A DNA stretch of 63,271 nt from Marixanthomonas sp963974425 (GTDB lineage Bacteria > Bacteroidota > Bacteroidia > Flavobacteriales > Flavobacteriaceae): contig NZ_CAXBCK010000019.1 of assembly GCF_963974425.1 (NCBI RefSeq), positions 1 to 63,271 of the forward strand, read 5' to 3'. The position numbers and the translations under genes were made by a program. A model generated the notes under the pieces. It did not search any database and was not told where the DNA came from. It was given only the letters and a program-made list of their open reading frames with translations. How positions within the stretch are numbered: position 1 is the first letter of the stretch; each line of letters begins with the position of its first letter. This document shows, piece after piece, positions 24,682-33,952 of the stretch.

Positions 24682-26301
24682 TTACTTTTTAATTAATTTG
24701 AAAGAAGTTTTCTCTGTTCCAGTCTGGATAGTCGCAATATAAACCCCCGCAGACAAATAGCTTACGTCTACTTGATTATTTTGACTTGAAATACGAGCCT
24801 TTTTCACCTGTTCTCCTAACACATTATCTAAAGAAAACGTTGCTTCAGTATATCTTTTAGGAAACGAAATATTCACTTCAGTAGTGACCGGATTTGGATA
24901 TAATGCAAAATTATTTTCTAGCATTTCATCTTCAATACTCAACTCAATTAAAGCATTATATGCATCTTGAAAGTTTGGTATTCCGTACCCCATTCCATCT
25001 GAAGGGTTATCAAACATGGAAGCTGATTCCCGTATAATTTGCATAATTTCATTATTAGGAGTTTGTGGTCTTGCTTGCCAAAATGAAGCAACCGACCCTG
25101 CCATAATTGGTGAACTAAAAGAAGTTCCATTACTAAACGTAACATTACCAAAACGATCTACTATCGCTGCGAACTCTCCTTGCGCCATAACATCTGGTTT
25201 TACGCGCCCATCAACTGTGGGCCCAATGGAGCTAAATCCTGCTAAATTACCGTTAGAGTCTACCGCACCAATTGTCAACATTCCTGGTGAATCTCCTGGG
25301 GTGCCTACATATGTAAATCCACCTCCATCATTACCTGCAGAGGTTACCAATATCATTCCTTTGTCAAACGCATGATTGGCGCCGCGAGCACCAATAGTGG
25401 TTTGCCCGTCTAAATCTTCATAGCTATGGTCATAATCTGAATCGTCAAAATCTTGATATCCTAAAGAAGTGTTTACTACATCAACTCCAAGACTATCAGC
25501 CCGTTCTAACGCTTCCACCCAAAGGGCTTCTTCTACAGGACTCTCATTATCACCATCTTCTGTTACATATAAATAATAAGACGCCTCAGGGGCCGTACCT
25601 ACAAATTCACCATCTAAAAATGCCGCAGCATCACTAAATGTATTAGATCCATGACTACTAGTACCATCTGCATTCTCTTGACGTTCTACAAAATCGTATG
25701 TTCCTAATAATCTTCCTTCATTTCTAAGAGTTGCAAATGCTGGGTTGCTCATTACATTAGGAAAACCACCATCCATAAATGCTACAACCATTCCTTCTCC
25801 TGTAAAATCATTTTCATGCAGAAAATCCACTGAAAGCATTTCAGTCTGGTTAGTGGCATCACCATAATTATACTCTATTCTAGCTTGTTGGTTCTCGATT
25901 GTAAATTTATCTGAGGTTTGTCCAGCTGGCTTTTTAAAATTCATATCCTTATCGGCAAACTCTACTTCAGTTACAAATTCTAAATTCAATAAATCATTAA
26001 TACTGGAAACCGAACCACGAACATAAACTGCGTTCATCCATTTAGACTTTGCTAACACGGTTATGCCTGCAGTATTATTTATTTCTGTTTTATAGTTTTC
26101 ATTAAGGGGGACATCACGTTCATCAATTGATGTTCCTTGCATTTGCTTTCGGTCAATTGCATCTTGTGTTAAAATGGTAAGTGGATTTGCAAGAGCGTCT
26201 GCTACTCCTTCTTTATCTGCTAAGAAAACAAGTGCGTCTTCTTGTGCATAATTAAATTGAGTTACAAATACTGTAAGTAGTAGTAATAGTATTTTTTTCA
26301 T
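24682..26301 (-). CDS. Secreted S8 (subtilisin-like) serine protease with T9SS domain
   Basis: I place the start at 26301 (MKKILLLLLTVFVTQFNYAQ), a clear signal peptide; an upstream in-frame start would overlap mnmA and lacks a signal peptide. The 539-residue protein carries the S8 triad: Asp in VAFMDGG (about residue 173), His in SSHGSN (about 217) and Ser in NGTSFSSPIMAGS (about 393). The last ~75 residues form a type A T9SS sorting domain starting FALYPNPVTTEVNISF and ending TSFKLIKK, so it should be exported across the outer membrane. It follows mnmA by 11 bases. Confidence 0.9.
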   Translation of the reverse strand: MKKILLLLLTVFVTQFNYAQEDALVFLADKEGVADALANPLTILTQDAIDRKQMQGTSIDERDVPLNENYKTEINNTAGITVLAKSKWMNAVYVRGSVSSINDLLNLEFVTEVEFADKDMNFKKPAGQTSDKFTIENQQARIEYNYGDATNQTEMLSVDFLHENDFTGEGMVVAFMDGGFPNVMSNPAFATLRNEGRLLGTYDFVERQENADGTSSHGSNTFSDAAAFLDGEFVGTAPEASYYLYVTEDGDNESPVEEALWVEALERADSLGVDVVNTSLGYQDFDDSDYDHSYEDLDGQTTIGARGANHAFDKGMILVTSAGNDGGGFTYVGTPGDSPGMLTIGAVDSNGNLAGFSSIGPTVDGRVKPDVMAQGEFAAIVDRFGNVTFSNGTSFSSPIMAGSVASFWQARPQTPNNEIMQIIRESASMFDNPSDGMGYGIPNFQDAYNALIELSIEDEMLENNFALYPNPVTTEVNISFPKRYTEATFSLDNVLGEQVKKARISSQNNQVDVSYLSAGVYIATIQTGTEKTSFKLIKK

Positions 26302-26312
26302 AATATTTTTTT

Positions 26313-27509
26313 TTAAGAAATAACACCACTGCCGAGCAATTCTTCTCCTTGATACCAAGCAACAAATTGTCCTTCAGTAATAGCAGATTGTGGTTTGTCA
26401 AATATAACATAAAGTCCGGAGACTGCTTGATGTATAGTAGCTTTTTCCAAAGATTGTCTGTACCGAATGCGAGCCGTAACCTCTTTGGCTTCGTCCTCTT
26501 GTAAGCGTAAATCTTCTCGAACCCAATGAATTTCTTCATTTTTAACAAAAAGCCCACGACGGTATAAACCCGGATGGTCTTTTCCTTGTCCAGTGTAGAT
26601 TACGTTTTCTTCCACATCGGTATCAATCACAAAGAGTGGTTCTTTAGTCCCGCCAACAGCCAAACCCTTACGCTGTCCTTTGGTAAAAAAGTGAGCACCT
26701 TGATGTTTCCCCACTTCTGTACCATCTGTAATAGTGTATTTATTTTTTTCTGAGAGGAATTGTAATTTTTCCTCTTCGGAAGTAAATTCAGGCTCGGTTT
26801 TATTGTAATTTGAATACGCTGTAGGTACTTCAATTATCTTTCCTTCTTTAGGCGCCAATTGTTGTTGCAAAAAGTCTGGAAGTCTTACCTTACCAATAAA
26901 GCACAATCCTTGCGAATCTCTCTTCTCTGCAGTGATTAAACCTTGTTCCGAAGCTATTTTTCGCACATCTGGCTTTAAAATTTCACCTATAGGAAATAAT
27001 GTTTTGGAAAGCTGCTCTTGAGATAATTGACAAAGAAAATACGACTGATCTTTGTTAGGGTCTTTTCCTGAAAGTAATTGATAGGTGGTTTTACCATCAT
27101 TTACAATTTCCCCTTTTCTGCAATAATGACCGGTAGCTACATAATCTGCTCCGAGCTCTAATGCTATTTTTAGAAATACATCGAACTTAATCTCTCGGTT
27201 ACAAAGTACATCTGGATTTGGAGTTCTTCCCATTTTGTACTCCTTGAACATATAATCTACAATACGTTCTTTATATTGCTCACTCAGGTCGACAGTTTGA
27301 AATGGAATATCTAATTTTTCAGCGACCAACATGGCGTCATTACTATCTTCTAGCCACGGACATTCGTTAGATATGGTAACAGTATCATCATGCCAATTTT
27401 TCATGAACAGCCCAATAACATCATAACCCTGTTCTTTCAATAGGTATGCCGCAACACTTGAATCTACTCCGCCGCTTAGACCAACAACAACTTTTTTTTG
27501 TTTGCTCAT
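26313..27509 (-). CDS. mnmA: tRNA-specific 2-thiouridylase
   Basis: The 398-residue enzyme makes s2U34 in tRNA-Lys, -Glu and -Gln. The N-terminal PP-loop VVGLSGGVDSSVAAYLL binds ATP. The catalytic cysteines lie in PDVLCNREIKF and in QGLCFIGKV. TGHYCRK and KDQSYFLC are further family signatures. The length is normal to slightly long, with an insertion around residue 230. It leads a three-gene minus-strand run with the S8 protease and flavin oxidoreductase genes and has its own TATCTTTG element. Confidence 0.96.
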   Translation of the reverse strand: MSKQKKVVVGLSGGVDSSVAAYLLKEQGYDVIGLFMKNWHDDTVTISNECPWLEDSNDAMLVAEKLDIPFQTVDLSEQYKERIVDYMFKEYKMGRTPNPDVLCNREIKFDVFLKIALELGADYVATGHYCRKGEIVNDGKTTYQLLSGKDPNKDQSYFLCQLSQEQLSKTLFPIGEILKPDVRKIASEQGLITAEKRDSQGLCFIGKVRLPDFLQQQLAPKEGKIIEVPTAYSNYNKTEPEFTSEEEKLQFLSEKNKYTITDGTEVGKHQGAHFFTKGQRKGLAVGGTKEPLFVIDTDVEENVIYTGQGKDHPGLYRRGLFVKNEEIHWVREDLRLQEDEAKEVTARIRYRQSLEKATIHQAVSGLYVIFDKPQSAITEGQFVAWYQGEELLGSGVIS

Positions 27510-27538
27510 TTTAATACTCTAAATATTCTAATTTTCTG

Positions 27539-27546
27539 CAAAGATA
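27539..27546 (-). promoter_or_regulatory. TAnnTTTG -7 element before mnmA
   Basis: On the minus strand this reads TATCTTTG, 29 bases upstream of the mnmA ATG. It is a full match to the Bacteroidota -7 consensus. Confidence 0.6.
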
Positions 27547-27648
27547 CAGTTTTCAAAAGGCTTTTTTTATTCGAATGTATCTATTGATTTTATGGGTACC
27601 AATGCAAAATTTATACCGTGTTGAAGTAAAAAAGAAAATGATTTGTTT

Positions 27649-28341
27649 TTATTCAGGCTTTTCTGGTTTGGGGTAGGTTTCTTCCATTTCCACTTCGCCG
27701 TTTTTAAAGTACTGCCAAAGACCGTTCTTTTTGCCTTTTTTATAATAACCTTTAATCGTTATTGTACCATTAGCATCATAGTAAAGAGCTTCTCCATTAA
27801 GTTTATCATCGAAGTAGTTCAATTTCTTTAAAAGAACACCTTCTGGTGAGTAGTAGTTATTTTCGCCTTGTTTTAAACCGTTTTGATAGTGGGTTTCTTC
27901 AGTTTTGGTTCCATTAGGGTAATATGTGATCTTAACTCCTTCTAATTTACTATTTTTGTATCTTTCCCGAGTCATGACAGCGTTAGATTTTTCATGGTAA
28001 TATACCCATTCGCCTACTCTATTTTTGCCTTCCATTTCCCCTTCGCTTACCAATTTTCCTTTTATAGTAAAATAGCGTACAAAAGCTTTAGTTCCGATAA
28101 CGGAAAAATCTTTGGTGGCCATTGGTTGATCTTTACACTCTTCACAGTAAAATTTAAAAACTCCTGTTTCTACCCCATGATCAAATTGTCCTTCATATCG
28201 GAGTTGCTTGGTAGCTGGGTAATATTTTTTCCATACTCCGTCACGTTTTCCGTTTGCATCAAACTGATTAACACTTTCTTGCGCAATAGAAGATTGTATG
28301 ATGAATAATATTCCAAGGGAAAGTAAGAATAGGTATTTCAT
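27649..28341 (-). CDS. Secreted MORN/YwqK-repeat protein
   Basis: The 230-residue protein has a signal peptide (MKYLFLLSLGILFIIQSSIAQ) and repeats of the MORN/YwqK type: ANGKRDGVWKKYYP, MEGKNRVGEWVYYH, NSKLEGVKITYYPNGT, NGLKQGENNYYSPEG, DDKLNGEALYYDANGT and KKGKKNGLWQYFKNGE. Databases often name such proteins 'YwqK family antitoxin', but no toxin gene lies beside it and the protein is exported. I infer a periplasmic or surface repeat protein of unknown role. It is downstream of yidC, behind a strong terminator. Confidence 0.75.
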   Translation of the reverse strand: MKYLFLLSLGILFIIQSSIAQESVNQFDANGKRDGVWKKYYPATKQLRYEGQFDHGVETGVFKFYCEECKDQPMATKDFSVIGTKAFVRYFTIKGKLVSEGEMEGKNRVGEWVYYHEKSNAVMTRERYKNSKLEGVKITYYPNGTKTEETHYQNGLKQGENNYYSPEGVLLKKLNYFDDKLNGEALYYDANGTITIKGYYKKGKKNGLWQYFKNGEVEMEETYPKPEKPE

Positions 28342-28410
28342 TTTAAATTATGTTCTTGATTTTAGTTTAAAACGCTGAAATAAAACCGAAAGTATAAATA
28401 GTACTATTAT

Positions 28411-28441
28411 AAAAAAACCTCCTGATTAGAGGAGGTTTTTA
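28411..28441 (-). terminator. Terminator after yidC
   Basis: A 7-bp ACCTCCT/AGGAGGT stem, extended by A-T pairs, with a GATTAG loop and followed on the minus strand by a T-run, lies 6 bases after the yidC stop. Confidence 0.85.
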
Positions 28442-28446
28442 TTAGA

Positions 28447-30330
28447 TTACTTTTTATTCTGAGCTCTCTTTTGCTCTTCGGCCTGCTCCATCATCTCAGA
28501 CATTTTTCGCTGAAAACGATTTTGCTTTTTAGGCTGTTTTTTCTTTTTCTGAATTTTAGCATGAACCTTGTCATCATCAATTATAAAGTTTTTAATCACC
28601 AACATTATGCCAATGGTAATCATATTTGACGTAAAGTAATACAATGAAAGTCCACTCGCGTAGTTGTTGAAGAACACTAACATAAATAGCGGAGACAAAT
28701 ACATTATAAACTTCATATTAGGCATACCCGGTTGTTGTTGCGCTTGCATCGTTTGCCCTGTGGTCATCATCATATAAATAAATATAGCGATAGATGCTAA
28801 GATAGGGAACAAACTTACGTGATCACCATAAAAAGGGATATGGAAAGGCAATTGAGCTATAGTATCATAACTTGAAAGGTCGTCTGCCCATAAAAAGCTT
28901 TTTTGACGCAAATCAAATGCAGATGGGAAAAACGTAAACAAGGCATAAAACACAGGCAATTGCAATAATGCCGGCAAACATCCTTTTAACGGGCTTGCTC
29001 CTGCTGCGTTTTGAAGTTTCATCGTTTCTTGCTGAATCTTCATTTTGTTATCCCCGTACTTTTCGCGAATTTCTTCAATTTCTGGTCGCAGTATTTTCAT
29101 TTTTGCCTGCGACAAATACTGTTTGTACTGTACTGGAGATAATAAAAGTTTTATCAAAATAGTTAAACAGATAATAGCAATTCCTGCTGGTAAAAACCCT
29201 GTTAAAAAGCCGAAAAGCGGAATAATGATGTATTTATTAATTACCCCAAAAATTCCCCAACCCAACGGCATGGCTTCATCAAGGTTGCGGCCATAATCGT
29301 TCAATATTTGATAATCTGTTGGACCCAGATACATATTCATATTATAGGAAAGTCCGCCAGCTTTAGGTTCCAATAACATTTTAGCAGCATATTTCTTGGT
29401 ATAAACCGTATCGATTTCTTCATCTTCTACTAAATCTATTGAACTGAATGAAACCTCTTTAAAAGGCGTATCGGTCAACAGCAACGAACTGAAAAAGTGC
29501 TGACGGAAGTTCATCCACGTTACATCTTTCTCCGTTTCGTCATCTTCGCCAGTTTGAGAAAGCTTGTTATGGTCGTCCCCTTCATATTCATACACTAAGC
29601 GGCTATACCTATTTTCATAAGTAATACTCTTAGCGTGGCGATATCCCTTTAAACGCCAATCTAAATACATGGGTTGTGAGGTATTCATAACGCCTTCCAA
29701 GCCTTGTGATTTTATACTGAAGTCAATCATGTATTCATCGGGCAATAACTCATAGCGGTATTCTATATAAGCACTTTCTGAAGTTTTTAGCTTCATAGAC
29801 AACACATTGTTGTCACCATTTGTGCTTAGAGAAGGTTCAAAAAACAAGTCTTTAGTATTTAACAACCTGTTTTCTGAAGAAAATTGTAAGTTTAAACTGC
29901 TATTCCCATCTTTTATAATACTTACCGGAACCGAATCGTAAGTAGTATGATTTTTTAAACGAGCTTCAGTAATATAACCTCCTTGGTTACTCACTTCTAA
30001 GTAAAGTACTTCGTTTTCAATTACGGTAGTATTTTCTTTTGCTGAAGCAAGTGTACCCGAATAGGCAAAAGAACCTAATTTGTTTTTAAGCTTTTCAACG
30101 GCAAGAGAATCTTGCGCATTTGCAACAGACATCTCTTGAGTAGCTTCTTGAAGAGTAGTATCAGTTTCTTTTTGAGTTTCAGATTCCTCTTTAGCAGCAG
30201 CCTCAGTTCTTGCTTTTTCAGCCTGAACTTCATCCTCAGAAGGCTCCTGCATATAAAGCATCCAGACTAATATACCTCCAATTAACACAAACCCTATTAG
30301 GGAATTAACGTCAAAATTCTTTTTTTCCAT
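28447..30330 (-). CDS. yidC: Membrane protein insertase YidC
   Basis: The 627-residue inner-membrane insertase has an N-terminal anchor (LIGFVLIGGILVWMLYM), a charged low-complexity linker, and a large periplasmic beta domain of about 270 residues. The conserved five-helix core runs from about residue 365 (YIIIPLFGFLTGFLPAGIAI, TILIKLLLSPVQYKQYLS, LKGCLPALLQLPVFYALF). A basic tail (KIQKKKKQPKKQNRFQRK) could contact ribosomes. The layout fits the Bacteroidota form. It lies 153 bases downstream of pyrG in the same direction. Confidence 0.96.
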   Translation of the reverse strand: MEKKNFDVNSLIGFVLIGGILVWMLYMQEPSEDEVQAEKARTEAAAKEESETQKETDTTLQEATQEMSVANAQDSLAVEKLKNKLGSFAYSGTLASAKENTTVIENEVLYLEVSNQGGYITEARLKNHTTYDSVPVSIIKDGNSSLNLQFSSENRLLNTKDLFFEPSLSTNGDNNVLSMKLKTSESAYIEYRYELLPDEYMIDFSIKSQGLEGVMNTSQPMYLDWRLKGYRHAKSITYENRYSRLVYEYEGDDHNKLSQTGEDDETEKDVTWMNFRQHFFSSLLLTDTPFKEVSFSSIDLVEDEEIDTVYTKKYAAKMLLEPKAGGLSYNMNMYLGPTDYQILNDYGRNLDEAMPLGWGIFGVINKYIIIPLFGFLTGFLPAGIAIICLTILIKLLLSPVQYKQYLSQAKMKILRPEIEEIREKYGDNKMKIQQETMKLQNAAGASPLKGCLPALLQLPVFYALFTFFPSAFDLRQKSFLWADDLSSYDTIAQLPFHIPFYGDHVSLFPILASIAIFIYMMMTTGQTMQAQQQPGMPNMKFIMYLSPLFMLVFFNNYASGLSLYYFTSNMITIGIMLVIKNFIIDDDKVHAKIQKKKKQPKKQNRFQRKMSEMMEQAEEQKRAQNKK

Positions 30331-30483
30331 GTACGCTCAATTGTTTCAAAAATGTCCGTTTTACGAACCGTTTTATAGTTATGTGTTTCTGAAATATTAC
30401 TTTTTCAGAAAAATTCTTCTTAATAATTTAAAAGCATAAAGCAAATATCCCGCCCCAACATCTTACTACGCCAAATTGTCGGT

Positions 30484-32100
30484 TTAGTTTTTTTCGGCGT
30501 GTTCATGCGCTGCCTTAACAAAAGCGACAAACAACGGATGAGGACTAGCCACAGTACTCTTATACTCTGGGTGGTATTGAACGCCTACAAACCAAGGGTG
30601 CTCTGGCACTTCTACCACTTCAACTAATTGTGTGTCTGGATTTACTCCAGTTGCTACCATCCCGGCTGCTTCTAATTGTTCTTTATATTTATTATTGTAT
30701 TCATACCGATGGCGGTGGCGCTCTTCTATAGTGCTTTCATTATAAACCCTACCAATAATACTATCAGCCTTTACCTCACACTTCCAAGAGCCCAATCGCA
30801 TGGTGCCTCCCATATCGGTAATGCTTTTTTGGTCTTCCATTAAATTAATAACAGGGTTAGGCGTTTGTGGATTCATTTCAGTAGAATTGGCATCTTTAAT
30901 ACCCAAAACATTTCGACTATATTCTATCACGGCCATTTGCATTCCTAAACAAATACCTAAAAAAGGTAAGTTAGTTTCTCTTGCATACCGAACTGCTTCA
31001 ACTTTACCTTCAATACCACGTTCTCCAAAACCAGGAGCAACTAAAACAGCATCCAAGTCTTTGAGTTTTGCTTCTATATTATTTTTGTTGATGTATTCTG
31101 AATGAATATACTTTACATCCACACTCACCTCGTTTTCTGCACCTGCATGTATGAACGACTCTAAAATCGACTTATAACTATCTTGAAGTTCTACATATTT
31201 CCCTATCAAGCCAATACTTACTTTTCCTTTCGGGTTTTTATGTCGTTCTAAAAACTGATTCCAACGGGTAAGGTCTGGTTTTTCGGTACTTTCCATACCG
31301 AGTTTTTGAAGCGTAACCGTATCCAGCCCTTCTTCTAACATCATATTGGGAACATCGTAAATAGTAGAAGCATCTATTGACTGAATTACCGCTTCGCGCT
31401 TTACGTTACAAAACAGTGCCAATTTTCTTCTAAGATCATCTGATAAATCATGTTCTGTACGACAAACCAAAATATCAGCTTTTATACCGCTTTCCATTAA
31501 TGTTTTTACAGAGTGCTGTGTAGGTTTTGTCTTTAACTCTCCTGCAGCAGAAAGATAAGGAACCAAGGTTAGGTGAATAACTAAAGCGTTGTCATCGCCA
31601 AGTTCCCAACGTAACTGTCTAACTGCTTCAATATAGGGCAATGACTCTATATCACCTACGGTACCGCCAATTTCAGTAATAACGATATCGTACTCTCCTG
31701 TAGAACCTAATTGCTGAACACGTTCTTTAATTTCATTGGTAATATGTGGAACAACCTGTACTGTTTTTCCTAAAAATTCACCACGGCGTTCTTTTTCAAT
31801 AACACTTTGATAAATACGACCGGTAGTAACATTATTGGCTTGTGACGTTTTTACATTTAAAAAACGTTCATAATGCCCAAGGTCTAGATCGGTTTCGGCG
31901 CCATCATCTGTTACATAGCATTCGCCATGTTCGTATGGATTTAATGTTCCAGGATCTACATTAATGTAGGGATCCAATTTTTGAATAGTAACGCGGTATC
32001 CTCTAGCTTGCAATAGTTTGGCAAGTGAAGCTGCGATTATTCCTTTTCCTAAAGATGATGATACTCCGCCCGTAACGAAGATGTATTTGGTAGTGCTCAT
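30484..32100 (-). CDS. pyrG: CTP synthase
   Basis: The 538-residue enzyme converts UTP to CTP using glutamine. The N-terminal synthetase starts TKYIFVTGGVSSSLGKGIIAASLAKLL (P-loop) and has EIGGTVGDIES. The C-terminal class I amidotransferase has the nucleophile in FLGICLGMQ and the catalytic His/Glu in GVQYHPEYKS. Length and motifs are complete. It has a good -33/-7 promoter pair. CTP supply would also feed the CDP-linked surface polymer genes elsewhere in the window, though nothing shows co-regulation. Confidence 0.98.
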   Translation of the reverse strand: MSTTKYIFVTGGVSSSLGKGIIAASLAKLLQARGYRVTIQKLDPYINVDPGTLNPYEHGECYVTDDGAETDLDLGHYERFLNVKTSQANNVTTGRIYQSVIEKERRGEFLGKTVQVVPHITNEIKERVQQLGSTGEYDIVITEIGGTVGDIESLPYIEAVRQLRWELGDDNALVIHLTLVPYLSAAGELKTKPTQHSVKTLMESGIKADILVCRTEHDLSDDLRRKLALFCNVKREAVIQSIDASTIYDVPNMMLEEGLDTVTLQKLGMESTEKPDLTRWNQFLERHKNPKGKVSIGLIGKYVELQDSYKSILESFIHAGAENEVSVDVKYIHSEYINKNNIEAKLKDLDAVLVAPGFGERGIEGKVEAVRYARETNLPFLGICLGMQMAVIEYSRNVLGIKDANSTEMNPQTPNPVINLMEDQKSITDMGGTMRLGSWKCEVKADSIIGRVYNESTIEERHRHRYEYNNKYKEQLEAAGMVATGVNPDTQLVEVVEVPEHPWFVGVQYHPEYKSTVASPHPLFVAFVKAAHEHAEKN

Positions 32101-32133
32101 TTTGAAGCGTTACTGAGTTAATTATACGGGATG

Positions 32134-32162
32134 CAAAGGTAGCGAAATATTGTGGAAGGCAA
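32134..32162 (-). promoter_or_regulatory. Promoter of pyrG: TTG -33 and TACCTTTG -7
   Basis: On the minus strand a TTG at 32162-32160 is followed after 18 bases by TACCTTTG at 32141-32134. Both elements and the spacing fit the Bacteroidota consensus. The -7 ends 33 bases before the ATG. Confidence 0.7.
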
Positions 32163-32239
32163 CAATTAAAATATAATTATCAAAAAACTATCTTCTAAAA
32201 AAGAAATCCAAATGACAAATAGGATGAGGAATCGTGTTT

Positions 32240-32623
32240 TCATCCAAGTATTCTTGTCCGCTCAGAGTTTAGATTAATATGTTTAAACAATAATACAATG
32301 GACATTATAATATTGAGAGTTAAAAAACCAGCACCTATGAAAAACATTTTTTGAGTAGAAATACTGAAAACTGAAATTTTAAAAAGATCAGAAAGTAATG
32401 CTAAAATTAAATATAGATTCAAGAATATAAACACACAACTTAAAAAGATTCCCATTCCTTTTTTATTGAAAATTAGTTGTGACACTGTAAGAACTAACAA
32501 AACAAAAGCTATAGGATTTAGAAGTGTGGCGGTTGAAGCCCAATAAAAAATAGTTGCCAAAACAAGATATAACTCTGGCATCCAGTAGAATAATGGTTTA
32601 ATGTATTTTAAAGTAATCCCCAC
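32240..32623 (-). CDS. Small four-helix membrane protein, unknown
   Basis: The 127-residue protein is mostly hydrophobic, with four predicted membrane segments (about residues 12-30, 34-50, 57-78 and 90-113). No family motif is recognised. Codon use and AT content match the surroundings. It stands alone between pyrG and the DUF3820 gene on the same strand. It may be a genuine orphan membrane protein; the ORF is long and hydrophobic enough to support coding, but there is no other support. Confidence 0.5.
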   Translation of the reverse strand: MGITLKYIKPLFYWMPELYLVLATIFYWASTATLLNPIAFVLLVLTVSQLIFNKKGMGIFLSCVFIFLNLYLILALLSDLFKISVFSISTQKMFFIGAGFLTLNIIMSIVLLFKHINLNSERTRILG

Positions 32624-32744
32624 GTTGATTATTTAACTATACAGTAGATGGAGAAGTAGCGGGATGGTTGCGTTGTATTTACCTTAATTTTATATGAATA
32701 CAGCAAGTAAAGACACAAATCAATAACTATTAAACTGTTAGACT

Positions 32745-32975
32745 TTACCTTTTAATCAATTTCCTTAAAAGCCCCTCTAAACCATTTAATTTAATCTCAT
32801 ACATTTCTTGCATTAGATTACCTAATTTACCTTGTGGGAAACCTTTTTGTTTAAACCAAACATAATAAGGTTCGGGAATATTAACCAAGTACTGGTTTTT
32901 GTATTTTCCGAAGGGCATTTTGTAGTTTGCCAATTCTTCTAAATGTTTAGGATCTGGGCTATTTCCAGCGTTCAT
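32745..32975 (-). CDS. DUF3820 family protein
   Basis: The 76-residue protein contains MPFGKYKNQYLVNIPEPYYVWFKQKGFPQGKLGNLM, the compact DUF3820 core (PF12843), known from a Pseudomonas protein described as a quorum-sensing-regulated virulence factor. The function in Bacteroidota is unknown. Its start overlaps the end of the DUF922 gene by 17 bases in another frame, so the two are probably co-expressed. Confidence 0.78.
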   Translation of the reverse strand: MNAGNSPDPKHLEELANYKMPFGKYKNQYLVNIPEPYYVWFKQKGFPQGKLGNLMQEMYEIKLNGLEGLLRKLIKR

Positions 32976-33495
32976 ACTTTTTTAATTGGTTGGTGATTTT
33001 TTCTCGCCAGCGGTATTCTTCTTCTTTGTTTTTGGAGTGGTCGGTCTCCAAATCATATTGATTTTGCAGGTCTTGCCTTTCTTGTTCTGTTGTATGATAT
33101 AAAGCCCCTATTTCTTCTTTTACATTTTTTGAAAACTCAGCTTCAGCTATTCGTTTTCGTAAAATCCGCGCATGTAATTCTGAGATATCAAAATGAGTTT
33201 GTTCGTGCTTTAAAATATACTCAGAAACCTTACCGGGCTTAAACCATGACAGCTCTGGGTAGAAGTTACACGATATACTGTGTTCCATTGTCCGTTTTCC
33301 ATTTTTTTCGGTATATGAAAATGAAAAGGACATCCCACTGTTGGTACTGGCAACAAAATCAGCCCCAGGTTTTGGCGTACCCCTAAAGTCTTCCCAAGTG
33401 AGTTGCCTGGTTTCAGTCCAAAGAATTTTTTCTTTATTTTCTTCTGAAGGAAAAAAGGAAAGTGTAAACAATAAGAGTGTTACAAAAAGTTTCAT
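32959..33495 (-). CDS. DUF922 family secreted protein, putative Zn-protease
   Basis: The 178-residue protein has a signal peptide (MKLFVTLLLFTLSFFPS) and the DUF922 core: LTWEDFRGTPKPGADFVASTNSG, then an HEQTHFDISELHARILRK helix with an HExxH zinc site near residue 113. The family is suspected to be secreted zinc proteases, without a proven substrate. It overlaps the DUF3820 gene. Confidence 0.78.
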   Translation of the reverse strand: MKLFVTLLLFTLSFFPSEENKEKILWTETRQLTWEDFRGTPKPGADFVASTNSGMSFSFSYTEKNGKRTMEHSISCNFYPELSWFKPGKVSEYILKHEQTHFDISELHARILRKRIAEAEFSKNVKEEIGALYHTTEQERQDLQNQYDLETDHSKNKEEEYRWREKITNQLKKYERWK

Positions 33496-33547
33496 ACAGA
33501 CTAAAACGCAAAAACCCTGCTTTTATTGAACCATTATGAAAAACTGA

Positions 33548-33952
33548 TTACCCCCAATTAAAGATTATCACTTTTTCAATATCTGGATGTAAACTATAAT
33601 GTACCGGACAAGTGTTAGCTGTTTTTTCTAATAGTTTTTTATGTTTCTCTTCTAAGACAACAGGTAAATTAAAAACCACCTCAATCTTAGAAATACGTCG
33701 AGGGTTGCTAGCCATTGTTTTAGTCACAGTTGCCGTGCTTCCTTCTAAATCTACTTGTAGATCATTCGCCTTAATGCCCATCATCGTTAGCATACAGTTG
33801 GCTAGACCAGTCGCTACTGTATCGGTTGGCGAAAAAGCTTCACCCTTACCGTGGTTATCTGTTGGGGCATCGGTAATATATTTATTACCTGACTTTATAT
33901 GTTCGCTTTCAGTACGGAGACCCCCAAGGTATGTTACTTTAGCTGTGCTCAT
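33548..33952 (-). CDS. OsmC family peroxiredoxin-like protein
   Basis: The 134-residue protein has the two OsmC/Ohr cysteines: one in VATGLANCMLTMMG (about residue 52) and one in TANTCPVHYSL (about residue 115). The family reduces organic hydroperoxides with thiol cofactors; the YhfA/OsmC-like subgroup is of less certain activity. Its start overlaps the end of the LysM gene by 4 bases, so the two are translated together. Confidence 0.87.
   Translation of the reverse strand: MSTAKVTYLGGLRTESEHIKSGNKYITDAPTDNHGKGEAFSPTDTVATGLANCMLTMMGIKANDLQVDLEGSTATVTKTMASNPRRISKIEVVFNLPVVLEEKHKKLLEKTANTCPVHYSLHPDIEKVIIFNWG

Noticed and set aside
26302..26358. Longer N-terminus of the S8 protease.
   Set aside because: The extension overlaps mnmA and places a polar stretch before the signal peptide. 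The Met at 26301 gives a standard signal sequence.
27649..28341. The YwqK-repeat gene as the antitoxin of a toxin-antitoxin pair.
   Set aside because: The protein has an export signal and no toxin-like ORF is adjacent.
32226..32234. GAGGAATCG at 32226, matching part of repeat L1, as a further copy of the GIY-YIG-associated repeat.
   Set aside because: Only nine bases match exactly and the flanks agree poorly, so chance cannot be excluded.
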